Assembly (NCBI RefSeq): GCF_042680805.1
Contig: NZ_JBHUEM010000009.1
Location: 1-64,000, forward strand
Length of the DNA stretch: 64,000 nt
From: Bacillus_CJ salitolerans
Lineage (GTDB): Bacteria > Bacillota > Bacilli > Bacillales > SA4
Direction of reading: 5' to 3'
Position numbers and translations under genes: made by a program
Notes under the pieces: model-generated
Seen by the model: only the letters and a program-made list of their open reading frames with translations
What the model was told of the DNA's origin: nothing
Databases searched by the model: none
In this document: one piece after another, positions 52,925-61,318 of the stretch
Numbering within the stretch: position 1 is the first letter of the stretch
Layout: each line of letters opens with the position of its first letter

Positions 52925-52945
52925 ATGTGCCAAGCTCTTTTTTTA
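52909..52945 (+). terminator. terminator of ispG
   Basis: GAGCTTAGCACA pairs with TGTGCCAAGCTC with a TTTTTTT tail; the stem includes the last ispG codons. Confidence 0.9.
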
Positions 52946-52951
52946 TCCCGT

Positions 52952-53431
52952 TTAAAAAAACGGCAATATAAAAATACCGACAATAATAGAAGCTGCCCCT
53001 ATACCAATTGCCCATGAACCTAAAGCAGTTGCTCCTCTTCGTCTTGCGACAAATCCAATGATGATCCCCGCTGCTCCTAGAATAATGGGTAGAACAAATA
53101 ATGAAAGGATTGAAAGTGCCAACGCAAGTCCACCAATACCTCTGCCACCTGTCACATCATCTACGTTAGTTTCTGCTGTATTAATAGCTCCAACATCACG
53201 TGTGGCTTCGTTACGGCGATTGAAGTCAACAATGTTAGGTGCAACCTCAGCCGCATATTCCTCATCACGCAATGAATTCTTTATTGGCGTAGACTCTACA
53301 TCATATTCATTGTCCAGGTTTTGATCTACAATCGGAATATTGTTATTGGTATATGCATCTACATTAATCGGATTTCCATTTTCATTGACTTCATTAACAA
53401 GTTCTTCATCGTTGCTAAATTCGTTTGCCAT
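52952..53431 (-). CDS. yqfX: YqfX-like membrane protein
   Basis: 159 residues: a long acidic, Asn-rich, probably disordered N-terminal half (ANEFSNDEELVNEVNENGNP ... VDDVTGG) and a C-terminal pair of glycine-rich membrane helices (GLALALSILSLFVLPIILGAAGIIIGFVARRRG and GSWAIGIGAASIIVGIFILPFF) as in DUF4190-like proteins. The longest stretch of charge asymmetry suggests a cytoplasmic tail. Synteny gives yqfX. No function known. Confidence 0.8.
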   Translation of the reverse strand: MANEFSNDEELVNEVNENGNPINVDAYTNNNIPIVDQNLDNEYDVESTPIKNSLRDEEYAAEVAPNIVDFNRRNEATRDVGAINTAETNVDDVTGGRGIGGLALALSILSLFVLPIILGAAGIIIGFVARRRGATALGSWAIGIGAASIIVGIFILPFF

Positions 53432-53611
53432 TCTGAATCCCTCGCTTTCCTTGGATAAGGAGCATTCTTAGTATGAGAGTCTATAGCAAAATTATGGGTG
53501 TTAATAATTTCATGTTTATCTAAAAAGTTACCACAAAAAGATCAAAGTAAAAAAAATATAATAGTTGTGGTACACTTATACAGGAATGCCTAATAGGAAA
53601 AGAGGTACATT

Positions 53612-54190
53612 ATGGCGAACAACAAAAGGCTTGGAATAGATATTGATGGTACAATCACATGCCCTACTACATTTATTCCTTATATTAATCATTCCTTTAA
53701 TTTGAACCTAACGTTAAAGGATCTTACTGTATATGACCTAGCAACAGTTATTGGCATTACGAGTAAGGAATTTTATGAATGGATGATCGTTCATGAGCAT
53801 GATATTTATCGAAATGCATCACTAGTCGACCATGCTCTCCACGTATTAGCTGAATGGGAAAAACAACATCAATTAATTTATATAAGTGCTCGTAATGATC
53901 TTTATAAAGATGTTACTCATCGTTGGTTTGTGGAAAATAAAGTCCCTTTTCACCATGTTGAATTAATTGGAAAACATGACAAACTTGACGCCGTTAAAAA
54001 GCATAATATCGATGTCTTCTTTGAAGATAAGCATGATAATGCTTGTGATATTGGAGAAGAATGTGATATTCCTGTTATTTTATTTAATGCTCCTTATAAT
54101 CAAGATCCCATTCATAAAAATGTTATCCGCGTTAATAACTGGCAGGAAGCGAATAACTGGGTCAATTACTACTTTACAGAAAAAAAATAA
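53612..54190 (+). CDS. yqfW: HAD-family putative nucleotidase YqfW
   Basis: A 192-residue HAD phosphatase. Motif I is GIDIDGTITCPT (nucleophile Asp), motif II LIYISARND, motif III Lys in HDKLDAVKK, and motif IV VFFEDKHDNACDIGEE. It belongs to the 5'(3')-deoxyribonucleotidase-like branch; the substrate is not known. Start behind AAAGAGG. Confidence 0.88.
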   Translation: MANNKRLGIDIDGTITCPTTFIPYINHSFNLNLTLKDLTVYDLATVIGITSKEFYEWMIVHEHDIYRNASLVDHALHVLAEWEKQHQLIYISARNDLYKDVTHRWFVENKVPFHHVELIGKHDKLDAVKKHNIDVFFEDKHDNACDIGEECDIPVILFNAPYNQDPIHKNVIRVNNWQEANNWVNYYFTEKK

Positions 54191-54214
54191 AAACCACATC
54201 TGTGGTTTTTTTTG
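54190..54214 (+). terminator. terminator of yqfW
   Basis: AACCACA pairs with TGTGGTT around TC, then TTTTTTTG. Confidence 0.85.
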
Positions 54215-54390
54215 CTTGTAGAAAAACCCCTCATGTTCGAAAGGCTCCTCGAGAACTCCTCTCTTAGACATTTCACTAGCAAATGCTCTTCAACATGTCT
54301 TTGAGAACTCCTTGGAAATGTTGTCGGAAGTTCCCACATTTTTCTAGAATAAATGAGATATACAATACAACAAATTTTATTTTGTGATAG

Positions 54391-54427
54391 AAAGTAAAAA
54401 GTGGCTGACGAGACTTTCTCGACAGCC
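54391..54427 (-). terminator. terminator of znuCB-zur
   Basis: GGCTG/CAGCC and CGAGA/TCTCG helices with one mismatch, followed on the minus strand by CACTTTTTACTTTC. A second small hairpin GGGTCC/GGACCC lies between it and the zur stop codon. Confidence 0.75.
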
Positions 54428-54462
54428 TGAGTGTATAGGGGTCCTGTTACTGGACCCTCTTT

Positions 54463-54873
54463 CTAAACACAGTTCGGACATTTACCATACACCTCAAACT
54501 TATGTCCAGTTATGTCATACCCCTTAAAATCAACAGGCACGAGATCCATGGGACACGTTTTGATTTCTTTTGTAACACCACAATCCATACAAATAAAGTG
54601 GTGGTGATGTTCATGTGTCGCACATTTAAAACGGAAGTGCTTTTCCCCTTCTAATTCTGTTGCTTCTAAAATCCCCATTTCTGCAAACAACGAAAGATTT
54701 CGATAAATAGTATCAAAGCTTAAACCAGGGTAGTCATCCTTCATTGATTCAAGAATATCCTTTGCAGTCAAATATTTATTGACAGAAGCAAAGATTGTTA
54801 ACATTTCTTCGCGTTTATCTGTATGCTTGTATCCCTTTTCTTTTAATAACAAAAGCGCATCTTTTACATTCAT
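54463..54873 (-). CDS. zur: zinc-responsive Fur-family repressor Zur
   Basis: 136 residues of a complete Fur-family regulator. Winged-helix N-terminal domain: KEKGYKHTDKREEMLTIFA and PGLSFDTIYRNLSLFAEMGIL (recognition helix); C-terminal metal-binding part HEHHHHFICMDCG and the structural zinc pair CPNC at the end. The ATG at 54873 overlaps the znuB stop (ATGA). Its place behind znuCB supports Zur rather than PerR or Fur. Identical in order to B. subtilis yqfV for its right neighbour yqfW. Confidence 0.92.
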   Translation of the reverse strand: MNVKDALLLLKEKGYKHTDKREEMLTIFASVNKYLTAKDILESMKDDYPGLSFDTIYRNLSLFAEMGILEATELEGEKHFRFKCATHEHHHHFICMDCGVTKEIKTCPMDLVPVDFKGYDITGHKFEVYGKCPNCV

Positions 54874-55709
54874 ACTGCCGTTCTCACCTTCCATTTCTGA
54901 GAAAGAATTGCTACAAGTAATAGTAGGACCGAAAGCATGACAATGGTTCCACCGGGTGCTAAGTTTAAATAATAAGACAAAAACAACCCACCTATTACAG
55001 CAATCTCTCCAAAAATAATCGATAATACAATGGTCTGTTTAAAGCCAGTAGCAAGACGAATACTGGCTGCAACAGGTAGTGTCATTAAGGATGATACTAA
55101 CAAAATACCTACCACTCGCATTGATGCAGCAATTACAAGGGCTACCATTATGATGAAAATAAAATTAACAACCTTCGTCTTTACTCCTGCCGCAATGGCA
55201 TGTTCTTCATCAAAAGAAAGTGTAAATAACTCTTTATATATCAATAAAATAACCATTATCACAAGAAAGGTAATAACTAGAATGGTATACATATCTGAAC
55301 GACTTACTGCGTTTACACTTCCAAATAAATAATTAAATAAATCCGTATTAAACCCATCTGCAAGTGATATTAAAATAACACCTAACCCTATTCCACCAGA
55401 CAATATAATAGGAATCGCTAATTCTTGATAATATTTATATACTTTTCTTAACTTTTCGATAAACAAAGACCCAATTACAGAAAAGAGCATACCCATATAT
55501 AGAGGATTTAACGCATACACAGAAACCTTTTTTTCTAATAATAAACTAGCTGCTATTCCTGCAAGTGTAATATGACTTAAGCCATCAGCAATTAAGGCTA
55601 ACCTTCTAACAACAATGAAAACACCCAACAATGGTGCAAGTAAGCCAATAAGTATCCCAGCAATAAAAGCGTTCTGAATAAATTCATAAGAAAATAATCC
55701 CTCTAGCAT
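54870..55709 (-). CDS. znuB: zinc ABC transporter permease ZnuB
   Basis: A 279-residue ABC-3 family permease with about eight membrane helices (AFIAGILIGLLAPLLGVFIVVRRLALIADGLSH, then SFDEEHAIAAGVKTKVVNF, DEP-type cytoplasmic contact). It overlaps znuC by 7 bases and zur by 4. Imports zinc together with ZnuC; the binding lipoprotein ZnuA is not encoded nearby. Confidence 0.93.
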   Translation of the reverse strand: MLEGLFSYEFIQNAFIAGILIGLLAPLLGVFIVVRRLALIADGLSHITLAGIAASLLLEKKVSVYALNPLYMGMLFSVIGSLFIEKLRKVYKYYQELAIPIILSGGIGLGVILISLADGFNTDLFNYLFGSVNAVSRSDMYTILVITFLVIMVILLIYKELFTLSFDEEHAIAAGVKTKVVNFIFIIMVALVIAASMRVVGILLVSSLMTLPVAASIRLATGFKQTIVLSIIFGEIAVIGGLFLSYYLNLAPGGTIVMLSVLLLLVAILSQKWKVRTAV

Positions 55710-56476
55710 TTTTCACATCCTCCATGATCATGAGATAATACATGAACATGATGACCATAAAATTGAGAAAGGTTCGTTTGTTCCTTCTCAAACTCTTCCG
55801 TTTTTCCATGAAAGTGAAGATGACGATTTAAACAAGCCACATGAGTTACCTTATCCGTTATAGTCCCAATGTCATGTGTGACAAGCAGTAACGTAATCCC
55901 GTTCTCCTTATTTAACTTCTCAAGCAGGTTATAAAAATTTTGAACATTTTGCGTGTCCACTCCAACAGTAGGTTCATCAAGAATTAGAAATTCTGGACCA
56001 CTTACAAGCGCTCTAGCAATAAAGACTCGTTGTTGTTGTCCCCCAGAAAGCTCTCCAATATTACGGTTCATAAATTCTTCCATTCCCACAGACTTTATAG
56101 CCTCATGTACCTGTTGTTTATCACCGTTTTTCATACGTTTAAATAATCCAAGCTTTGAAACTAATCCTGTTGAAACAACCTCAAATACAGTAGCGGGGAA
56201 GCCAGTATTAAAGCTATTAGCTTTTTGAGACACATAACCAACCTTGTGCCAGGCATGGAAATCCGATGATTTCTCACCGAACAAATAAAGTTCACCAATT
56301 GATGGTTTTAGGAGGCCCAAAATACATTTTAATAATGTAGATTTCCCTGAACCATTAGGTCCTACTAGCCCCATAAACGCTCCCTTAGGTATTGTCAGGT
56401 TGATTTCATCAAGTACAGTTTGATGGTTATATTGAAAAGAAAGATTCCGAATGTCTAATACGTGTAATTGTTCCAT
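55703..56476 (-). CDS. znuC: zinc ABC transporter ATP-binding protein ZnuC
   Basis: 257 residues with Walker A GPNGSGKSTLLK, ABC signature LSGGQQQRVFIARAL, Walker B FLILDEPTVGVD and an H-loop His in LLVTHDIGT. The C-terminus is His/Cys-rich (GHHVHVLSHDHGGCEKC), as often in zinc transporters. The start at 56476 follows GGTGA. First gene of znuC-znuB-zur with a Zur-box-like site just upstream. Confidence 0.93.
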   Translation of the reverse strand: MEQLHVLDIRNLSFQYNHQTVLDEINLTIPKGAFMGLVGPNGSGKSTLLKCILGLLKPSIGELYLFGEKSSDFHAWHKVGYVSQKANSFNTGFPATVFEVVSTGLVSKLGLFKRMKNGDKQQVHEAIKSVGMEEFMNRNIGELSGGQQQRVFIARALVSGPEFLILDEPTVGVDTQNVQNFYNLLEKLNKENGITLLLVTHDIGTITDKVTHVACLNRHLHFHGKTEEFEKEQTNLSQFYGHHVHVLSHDHGGCEKC

Positions 56477-56493
56477 TAACTTCACCAACTTTA

Positions 56494-56510
56494 AGAATGA
56501 TTACGATTTA
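56494..56510 (-). promoter_or_regulatory. Zur-box-like operator of znuC
   Basis: The minus strand reads AAATCGTAATCATTCT, close to the Bacillus Zur/Fur-type consensus TCGTAATNATTACGA in its left half. It sits about 20 bases before the znuC start, fitting autoregulation by Zur. Confidence 0.6.
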
Positions 56511-56663
56511 CTCATCATCTGGATAGTATAACTTACAACTGAAAAAATGTAAATGATATAGCGTGAACATCCTACCCTATCAATGGCATTGAAAACAAGA
56601 TATTGTATTTAATGCTTTGATTAGACCAACATTCGTACCAATTGTAAAAAGGTACAAGTTGAA

Positions 56664-56669
56664 TTGACA
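56664..56669 (+). promoter_or_regulatory. possible -35 element for yqfT
   Basis: TTGACA at 56664-56669 with TAAAAT 20 bases further (56690-56695). The spacing is longer than the usual 17, so the assignment is tentative. Confidence 0.35.
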
Positions 56670-56684
56670 CCTTTTTGTAAGCCA

Positions 56685-56705
56685 TTTCGTAAAATGATTA
56701 CGAAA
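56685..56705 (+). promoter_or_regulatory. palindromic operator-like site before yqfT
   Basis: TTTCGTAA and TTACGAAA form an 8-bp inverted repeat around AATGA, overlapping the candidate -10 and just upstream of AAAGGAGG. The right half matches a Zur half-site, but the gap is two bases longer than the consensus. Confidence 0.5.
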
Positions 56706-56718
56706 AGGAGGCACGATT

Positions 56719-56973
56719 ATGAACATTTTACAGCAAGTTATTAATGGCCAACTGAATCGAATAACTAAAAAGGATCTCATGAATTATGCAAGTCAATATA
56801 ATATTTCTATTACCTCTGCTCAAGCCGAAAAAATTGTATCATTGCTAAAGAATAAACAAGTTAATATTTTTGATGCATCAGAAAGGACGAAACTACTTAA
56901 GAGTGTCGCAAAAATAACAAATCCAGAAGTGGCTAAAAAGGTGAATCAACTATTTCAACAATTTATTAATTAA
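56719..56973 (+). CDS. yqfT: DUF2624 family protein YqfT
   Basis: An 84-residue soluble helical protein (NILQQVINGQLNRITKKDLM ... NPEVAKKVNQLFQQFIN), typical of the Bacillus DUF2624/YqfT family. AAAGGAGG lies 7 bases before the ATG. No motif suggests activity. Divergent from znuC, with a palindrome at its promoter. Confidence 0.85.
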   Translation: MNILQQVINGQLNRITKKDLMNYASQYNISITSAQAEKIVSLLKNKQVNIFDASERTKLLKSVAKITNPEVAKKVNQLFQQFIN

Positions 56974-57079
56974 ATGGTTTATTAAACATAGCTGTTGTTT
57001 TCCGCTTCCAATCAACTGGGATTTAAACAACAAAAACCTTGAAAAATATATAGTTGAAGCAATAGATTTGCTTTTATAC

Positions 57080-57112
57080 AAAAAACGAGAGAAGTTTCTC
57101 TCGTTTTTTAAA
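57080..57112. terminator. bidirectional terminator between yqfT and nfo
   Basis: AAAAAACGAGAGA pairs perfectly with TCTCTCGTTTTTT around a 4-base loop. Confidence 0.92.
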
Positions 57113-57119
57113 AAATTCT

Positions 57120-58013
57120 TTATACCATTGATAATTCTTTATACCATTGATCATTAAATTCTTGTTTCTTCAACATTTCAATTTCATATTGATAAGGTGG
57201 TTTCTTAGAGTTCTTGTCTGCACCTATATAAGGTGTTTCTAGTATTTTAGGAACATCCTTAAGCGAAGGGTGATTCACAATGTAATTAAGTGCCTTAAAC
57301 CCAATATGACCAAATCCTATATTCTCATGACGGTCCTTTTTGGCCCCTTTTTCATTCTTACTATCATTGATATGCAAGACCTTAATACGGTCTAGTCCAA
57401 TGATTTTATCAAATTCATTCAAAACTCCATCAAAATCATGAACAATATCATATCCTGCATCATGAGTATGACAAGTATCAAAACAAATTGATAGTTTCTC
57501 ATTGTGAGTAACTCCATCAATAATTTGTGCGAGCTCTTCAAACGTACACCCACATTCAGATCCTTTTCCAGCCATTGTTTCTAACGCAATTTGTACATTT
57601 TGATCTTTATGAAGAACTTCGTTTAATCCTTCAATGATCTTTTTTATACCAGTATCCGCTCCTGCCCCAACATGCGCACCTGGGTGCAAAACAATCTGCT
57701 TAGCTCCAATTGCTTCTGTACGCTCAATTTCTGATGTTAAAAAACGTACTCCTAAATCATAAGTATCCGGGTTTTGACTATTACCAATATTAATAATATA
57801 TGGAGCATGGACAATGATATTGTCAATCCCATTTTCCTTCATATGTTGCAAGCCTGCTTCAATATTCAGGTCCTCAATTTTCTTTCTTCTTGTATTTTGG
57901 GGAGCACCTGTATATACCATAAAAGTATTTGCACCATAAGAAACTGCTTCTTCACTTGCAGCAAGTAGCATTTTTTTCCCACTCATTGAAACATGTGATC
58001 CTATTTTAAGCAT
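57120..58013 (-). CDS. nfo: endonuclease IV (AP endonuclease)
   Basis: Cuts 5' of abasic sites in DNA base excision repair. 297 residues, TIM barrel with three-zinc ligands in LKIGSHVSMSGKKM, IVHAPYIINIGN, QIVLHPGAHVGAG, IALETMAGKGSECGC, CFDTCHTHDAGYD, IKVLHINDSKNEKGAKKDRHENIG and ILETPYIG. The start at 58013 follows GGAGGAGGAG. All metal ligands are intact. Confidence 0.96.
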   Translation of the reverse strand: MLKIGSHVSMSGKKMLLAASEEAVSYGANTFMVYTGAPQNTRRKKIEDLNIEAGLQHMKENGIDNIIVHAPYIINIGNSQNPDTYDLGVRFLTSEIERTEAIGAKQIVLHPGAHVGAGADTGIKKIIEGLNEVLHKDQNVQIALETMAGKGSECGCTFEELAQIIDGVTHNEKLSICFDTCHTHDAGYDIVHDFDGVLNEFDKIIGLDRIKVLHINDSKNEKGAKKDRHENIGFGHIGFKALNYIVNHPSLKDVPKILETPYIGADKNSKKPPYQYEIEMLKKQEFNDQWYKELSMV

Positions 58014-58084
58014 GATTCTCCTCCTCCACATTCACCTACATCATCATATCATAGGTTACAGCATTCGACAAAATATGGAGTGTC

Positions 58085-59386
58085 CTATTTATTGTTATTT
58101 CTTTTCAGTTTTTTCTTATACTTCTCCGTTTGAGTTTGAAGCTTTTTCTTATATCCCGGTTTTACATTTTTAGGTTTCTGGATAAAGCTCTTCGCTTTTT
58201 TATCAACTTCTGACTGCTCTCGTTTTCTTGTCTTTCTTTTATCTCTAGGACCAATTTCAATCCATTCCCGATCTTTAACATCAATATTTAAAAAGGTAAT
58301 GCCCTTTTTCTCTAACTGAACAAGTGCATCCTCGTCTGATAGATCATAAATAGTAACGGCTATACCTGATTGTCCCGCTCTAGCTGTTCTTCCTACACGA
58401 TGTACATAAAAATCAAGATCACTAGGTATTTCATAATTAATAACATGTGTAACACCTTTAATATCGATCCCTCTTGCAGCTAAATCAGTTGCTACAACGA
58501 ATTGAAATTCGGCATCATTTATTTGTTTCATTACTTTCTTTCTTTCCCTAGGAGGTAAATCTCCATGAATGACGCCCACTTTAATTCCATTTAGACTCAG
58601 TCCTTCTGCAACCTCATCTGCCATTTTCTTTGTGTTTGTAAAAATCATTGCTAAGTAAGGGTTTATAGATTCACAAAGGTCTGTTAATACCTTTATTTTT
58701 TTACGATGCTTAAGTGGTAAAAGATAATGTTCAATTTTCTCCGCTGTTATTTGTTTTGGTTGCACATGAGTGTATTTTGGATTATCCATATACTTTTTTA
58801 AGAATGGCTTCAACTTTTCAGGGATTGTCGCTGAAAAAACAAGAATTTGTAGGTCATCTTTCATTTTTGCACATATCTGATCAACTTCAACAATAAAGCC
58901 TAAATCAAGCATTAAGTCGGCTTCATCAACAACTACAGAGTCAGCAGTATATACAAATAAGGCTTGTTCTTTGACTAAATCATTTATTCTCCCTGGAGTT
59001 CCCACAACAATATGAGGTTGTGTTTTTAGACGTTCTATTGTACGTTGCTTATCTGTTCCTCCAACAAAATTTTTAGCCCTCATTGCAGGTTCAAATGCAA
59101 TAATTTTTTGAACCTCTTCATATATTTGCCCTGCTAATTCTCTAGTTGGAGCTGTAATGACAACCTGCACTTCATCTTTTTGTGGATCCACTTTATTGAT
59201 TAGTGGTAGTAAAAAGGCGTGGGTCTTTCCAGTTCCAGTTTGCGATTGTCCAATTACACTCTCTCCCTTTTGTATGGAAGGGATCAGTCGTTCTTGGATT
59301 TCAGTTGGCTTATAAAATTGCAAGTCTAAAATTGCATCTATTATAAACGGCTTAAAGTCATATCGTTCAAAGAGTGTTGTTTTCAC
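58085..59386 (-). CDS. cshB: DEAD-box RNA helicase CshB
   Basis: 433 residues. Motifs: Q (YKPTEIQERLIP), I (GQSQTGTGKTHAF), Ia (APTRELAGQIY), Ib/TPGRI, II VVDEADLML, III FSATIP, IV LAMIFTNTKK, V VATDLAARGIDIKGV, VI YVHRVGRTARAG; a basic C-terminal tail (KKKLQTQTEKYKKKLKRNN) should bind RNA. The start codon is GTG at 59386 with GAGGTG 6 bases upstream; longer frames lack support. CshB works in cold-adaptation RNA remodelling and ribosome-related steps. Confidence 0.94.
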   Translation of the reverse strand: MKTTLFERYDFKPFIIDAILDLQFYKPTEIQERLIPSIQKGESVIGQSQTGTGKTHAFLLPLINKVDPQKDEVQVVITAPTRELAGQIYEEVQKIIAFEPAMRAKNFVGGTDKQRTIERLKTQPHIVVGTPGRINDLVKEQALFVYTADSVVVDEADLMLDLGFIVEVDQICAKMKDDLQILVFSATIPEKLKPFLKKYMDNPKYTHVQPKQITAEKIEHYLLPLKHRKKIKVLTDLCESINPYLAMIFTNTKKMADEVAEGLSLNGIKVGVIHGDLPPRERKKVMKQINDAEFQFVVATDLAARGIDIKGVTHVINYEIPSDLDFYVHRVGRTARAGQSGIAVTIYDLSDEDALVQLEKKGITFLNIDVKDREWIEIGPRDKRKTRKREQSEVDKKAKSFIQKPKNVKPGYKKKLQTQTEKYKKKLKRNNNK

Positions 59387-59661
59387 TTTATTCACCTCAT
59401 GATTATTGTTTACCATATGTATACATACTAGAAGCATTCTTTTTATTATAATTCAACAAGTTGATGATTTCCATGTATTCGCCTATTCTTATTGTCCGAT
59501 TAAACAAATATAGATACATGTGCATATTGTATAACAGGAACATATTAGTTGGATCAACGATGCTTTTTAATGAAGTTACCCTCCATTCGCTTTTTTTATA
59601 TCTGTAGAGGGTTTACTAGGTCCGGAATAATTATTACATTTGTAAGAAAGGGGGATTCATT

Positions 59662-60198
59662 ATGTTCCCAGGAGGACCAAGACCACCGATGGGACCTTTT
59701 ATGAGAGGTATGAACCCAATGGGTCCGATGAATCAAATGACACCATTCACTGGCCAACCACGGGGATTGGGTGGCATCCTATCAAAGTTATTTAATAAAT
59801 CGGGTGCTGGAGTTGTAAACCAGGCAGGCATGTTAAATGGAATGATGAATCAGCCAGCTAGTCAAGGGGCTGGTGGGATGTTATCTAAACTTCTCTCTAA
59901 TCCAGCAGGTATGATGAATAATCTACAAAAAGTAATGGGAATTGCCAATCAAGTGGGACCAATGGTTCAACAGTACGGTCCAATGGTAAAAAATATTCCT
60001 GCTCTAATTAAACTATATAGCGAATTGACTTCCAGTGATGATGAAGAAGATGCGGAAGAGGAAATACAAGCTGAAGAAAGAGAGATTCCAAGAAGGAAGA
60101 AAAAAAAGGTAGAAAAGGAAAGCGAAATTGAGGAGGATGATACAGAAGAAACAAAAGCTACGGTAAAAGGAACCTCTACACCTCGCCTCTATATTTAA
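59662..60198 (+). CDS. yqfQ: YqfQ/VrrA family spore-associated protein
   Basis: 178 residues in three parts: a Pro/Gly/Met-rich start (FPGGPRPPMGPFMRGMNPMG), a middle with repeated GGxLSKL motifs (GGILSKLFNK, GGMLSKLLSN) and MVQQYGPMVKNIPALIKLYSEL, and a highly acidic then basic tail (DDEEDAEEEIQAEE, PRRKKKK). This layout is that of YqfQ, the homolog of the B. anthracis VrrA repeat protein, associated with the spore. Start behind AAAGGGGGA. Confidence 0.85.
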   Translation: MFPGGPRPPMGPFMRGMNPMGPMNQMTPFTGQPRGLGGILSKLFNKSGAGVVNQAGMLNGMMNQPASQGAGGMLSKLLSNPAGMMNNLQKVMGIANQVGPMVQQYGPMVKNIPALIKLYSELTSSDDEEDAEEEIQAEEREIPRRKKKKVEKESEIEEDDTEETKATVKGTSTPRLYI

Positions 60199-60344
60199 CG
60201 TAAATTGATTTTTGTCAATCCTTGTTCTCTTACGATATAATAAGATAAAGATGAAAAACTCTTGTCTATACACGCAACTTAACAAGTACTTAAACAAAAT
60301 CGTTCTCTAGTTTACAACATGCTAGGGGAAAGGGGGACAAGAAC

Positions 60345-61286
60345 GTGGAAGTAATAAAAATATCACCTAGAGGTTATTGTTATGGAGTTGTAGATGCAAT
60401 GGTGATTGCCAGAAATGCTGCTCTTGATAAAAGCCTGCCACGGCCAATATATATATTAGGAATGATTGTTCATAATAGTCACGTTACCGAAGCATTTGAA
60501 GAAGAGGGAATCATAACATTAGATGGTCCCAATCGTTTAGAAATATTACAACAGGTTGAACAAGGGACGGTTATCTTCACAGCACATGGAGTTTCACCAG
60601 AGGTTAGAAAAGTGGCAAAAGAAAAAGGACTAACAACTATTGATGCAACATGTCCGGATGTAACCGTTACTCACGATTTAATTCGTGATAAGAAGGATGA
60701 AGGTTATGAATTTATTTACATTGGAAAAAAAGGCCATCCCGAACCTGAAGGTGCGGTTGGGATTGCGCCAAATATCGTCCACCTTGTAGAATCTGTTCAG
60801 GATGTTGAAGCCTTATCCATTCAAAATGATAAGATTATCGTAACAAATCAAACAACGATGAGTCAGTGGGATGTATTAGACATTATGGAAAAAGTCCAGG
60901 AAAAATATCCACATGTAGAGGTGCACAAGGAAATTTGTCTCGCAACCCAAGTTAGACAAGAAGCAGTTGCTGAACAAGCAAAGGAAGCAGATTTGCTTAT
61001 TGTTGTTGGTGATCCAAAGAGTAATAACTCAAACCGTTTAGCGCAAGTTTCCGAACAGATAGCTGGTACAAAAGCGTATCGCATTTCTGACTTATCAGAG
61101 CTTAAGTTAGAGTGGTTACAAGGTATAACCAAGGTCGCAGTTACTTCTGGAGCATCTACACCAACTCCCATTACAAAAGAGGTCATCACGTTCTTGGAGC
61201 AATATGATCCTATAAAAGATGATACTTGGTTACTTCATACAACTGTCCCTAAGCACAAAATTTTACCGAAGGTTAAATCAAAATAA
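60345..61286 (+). CDS. ispH: 4-hydroxy-3-methylbut-2-enyl diphosphate reductase
   Basis: Last step of the MEP pathway, giving IPP and DMAPP. 313 residues with the three cluster Cys in GYCYGVVDAM (Cys12), DATCPDVTVTHD and EICLATQVRQEA, plus the HNSHVTEAF and TAHGVSPEV segments. The GTG start at 60345 follows AAAGGGGGACAAGAAC. Terminated by a strong hairpin. Confidence 0.96.
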   Translation: MEVIKISPRGYCYGVVDAMVIARNAALDKSLPRPIYILGMIVHNSHVTEAFEEEGIITLDGPNRLEILQQVEQGTVIFTAHGVSPEVRKVAKEKGLTTIDATCPDVTVTHDLIRDKKDEGYEFIYIGKKGHPEPEGAVGIAPNIVHLVESVQDVEALSIQNDKIIVTNQTTMSQWDVLDIMEKVQEKYPHVEVHKEICLATQVRQEAVAEQAKEADLLIVVGDPKSNNSNRLAQVSEQIAGTKAYRISDLSELKLEWLQGITKVAVTSGASTPTPITKEVITFLEQYDPIKDDTWLLHTTVPKHKILPKVKSK

Positions 61287-61318
61287 AAATAGCACCCAAA
61301 AAAGGGTGCTATTTTTTA
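61284..61318. terminator. bidirectional terminator between ispH and yqfO
   Basis: AAAATAGCACCC pairs with GGGTGCTATTTT around AAAAAA; T-runs on both strands. It reaches the yqfO stop codon. Confidence 0.92.

Noticed and set aside
54438..54462. GGGTCC/GGACCC hairpin as the zur terminator
   Set aside because: It lacks a T-run on the minus strand; the hairpin at 54391-54427 with CACTTTTTAC is the better candidate.
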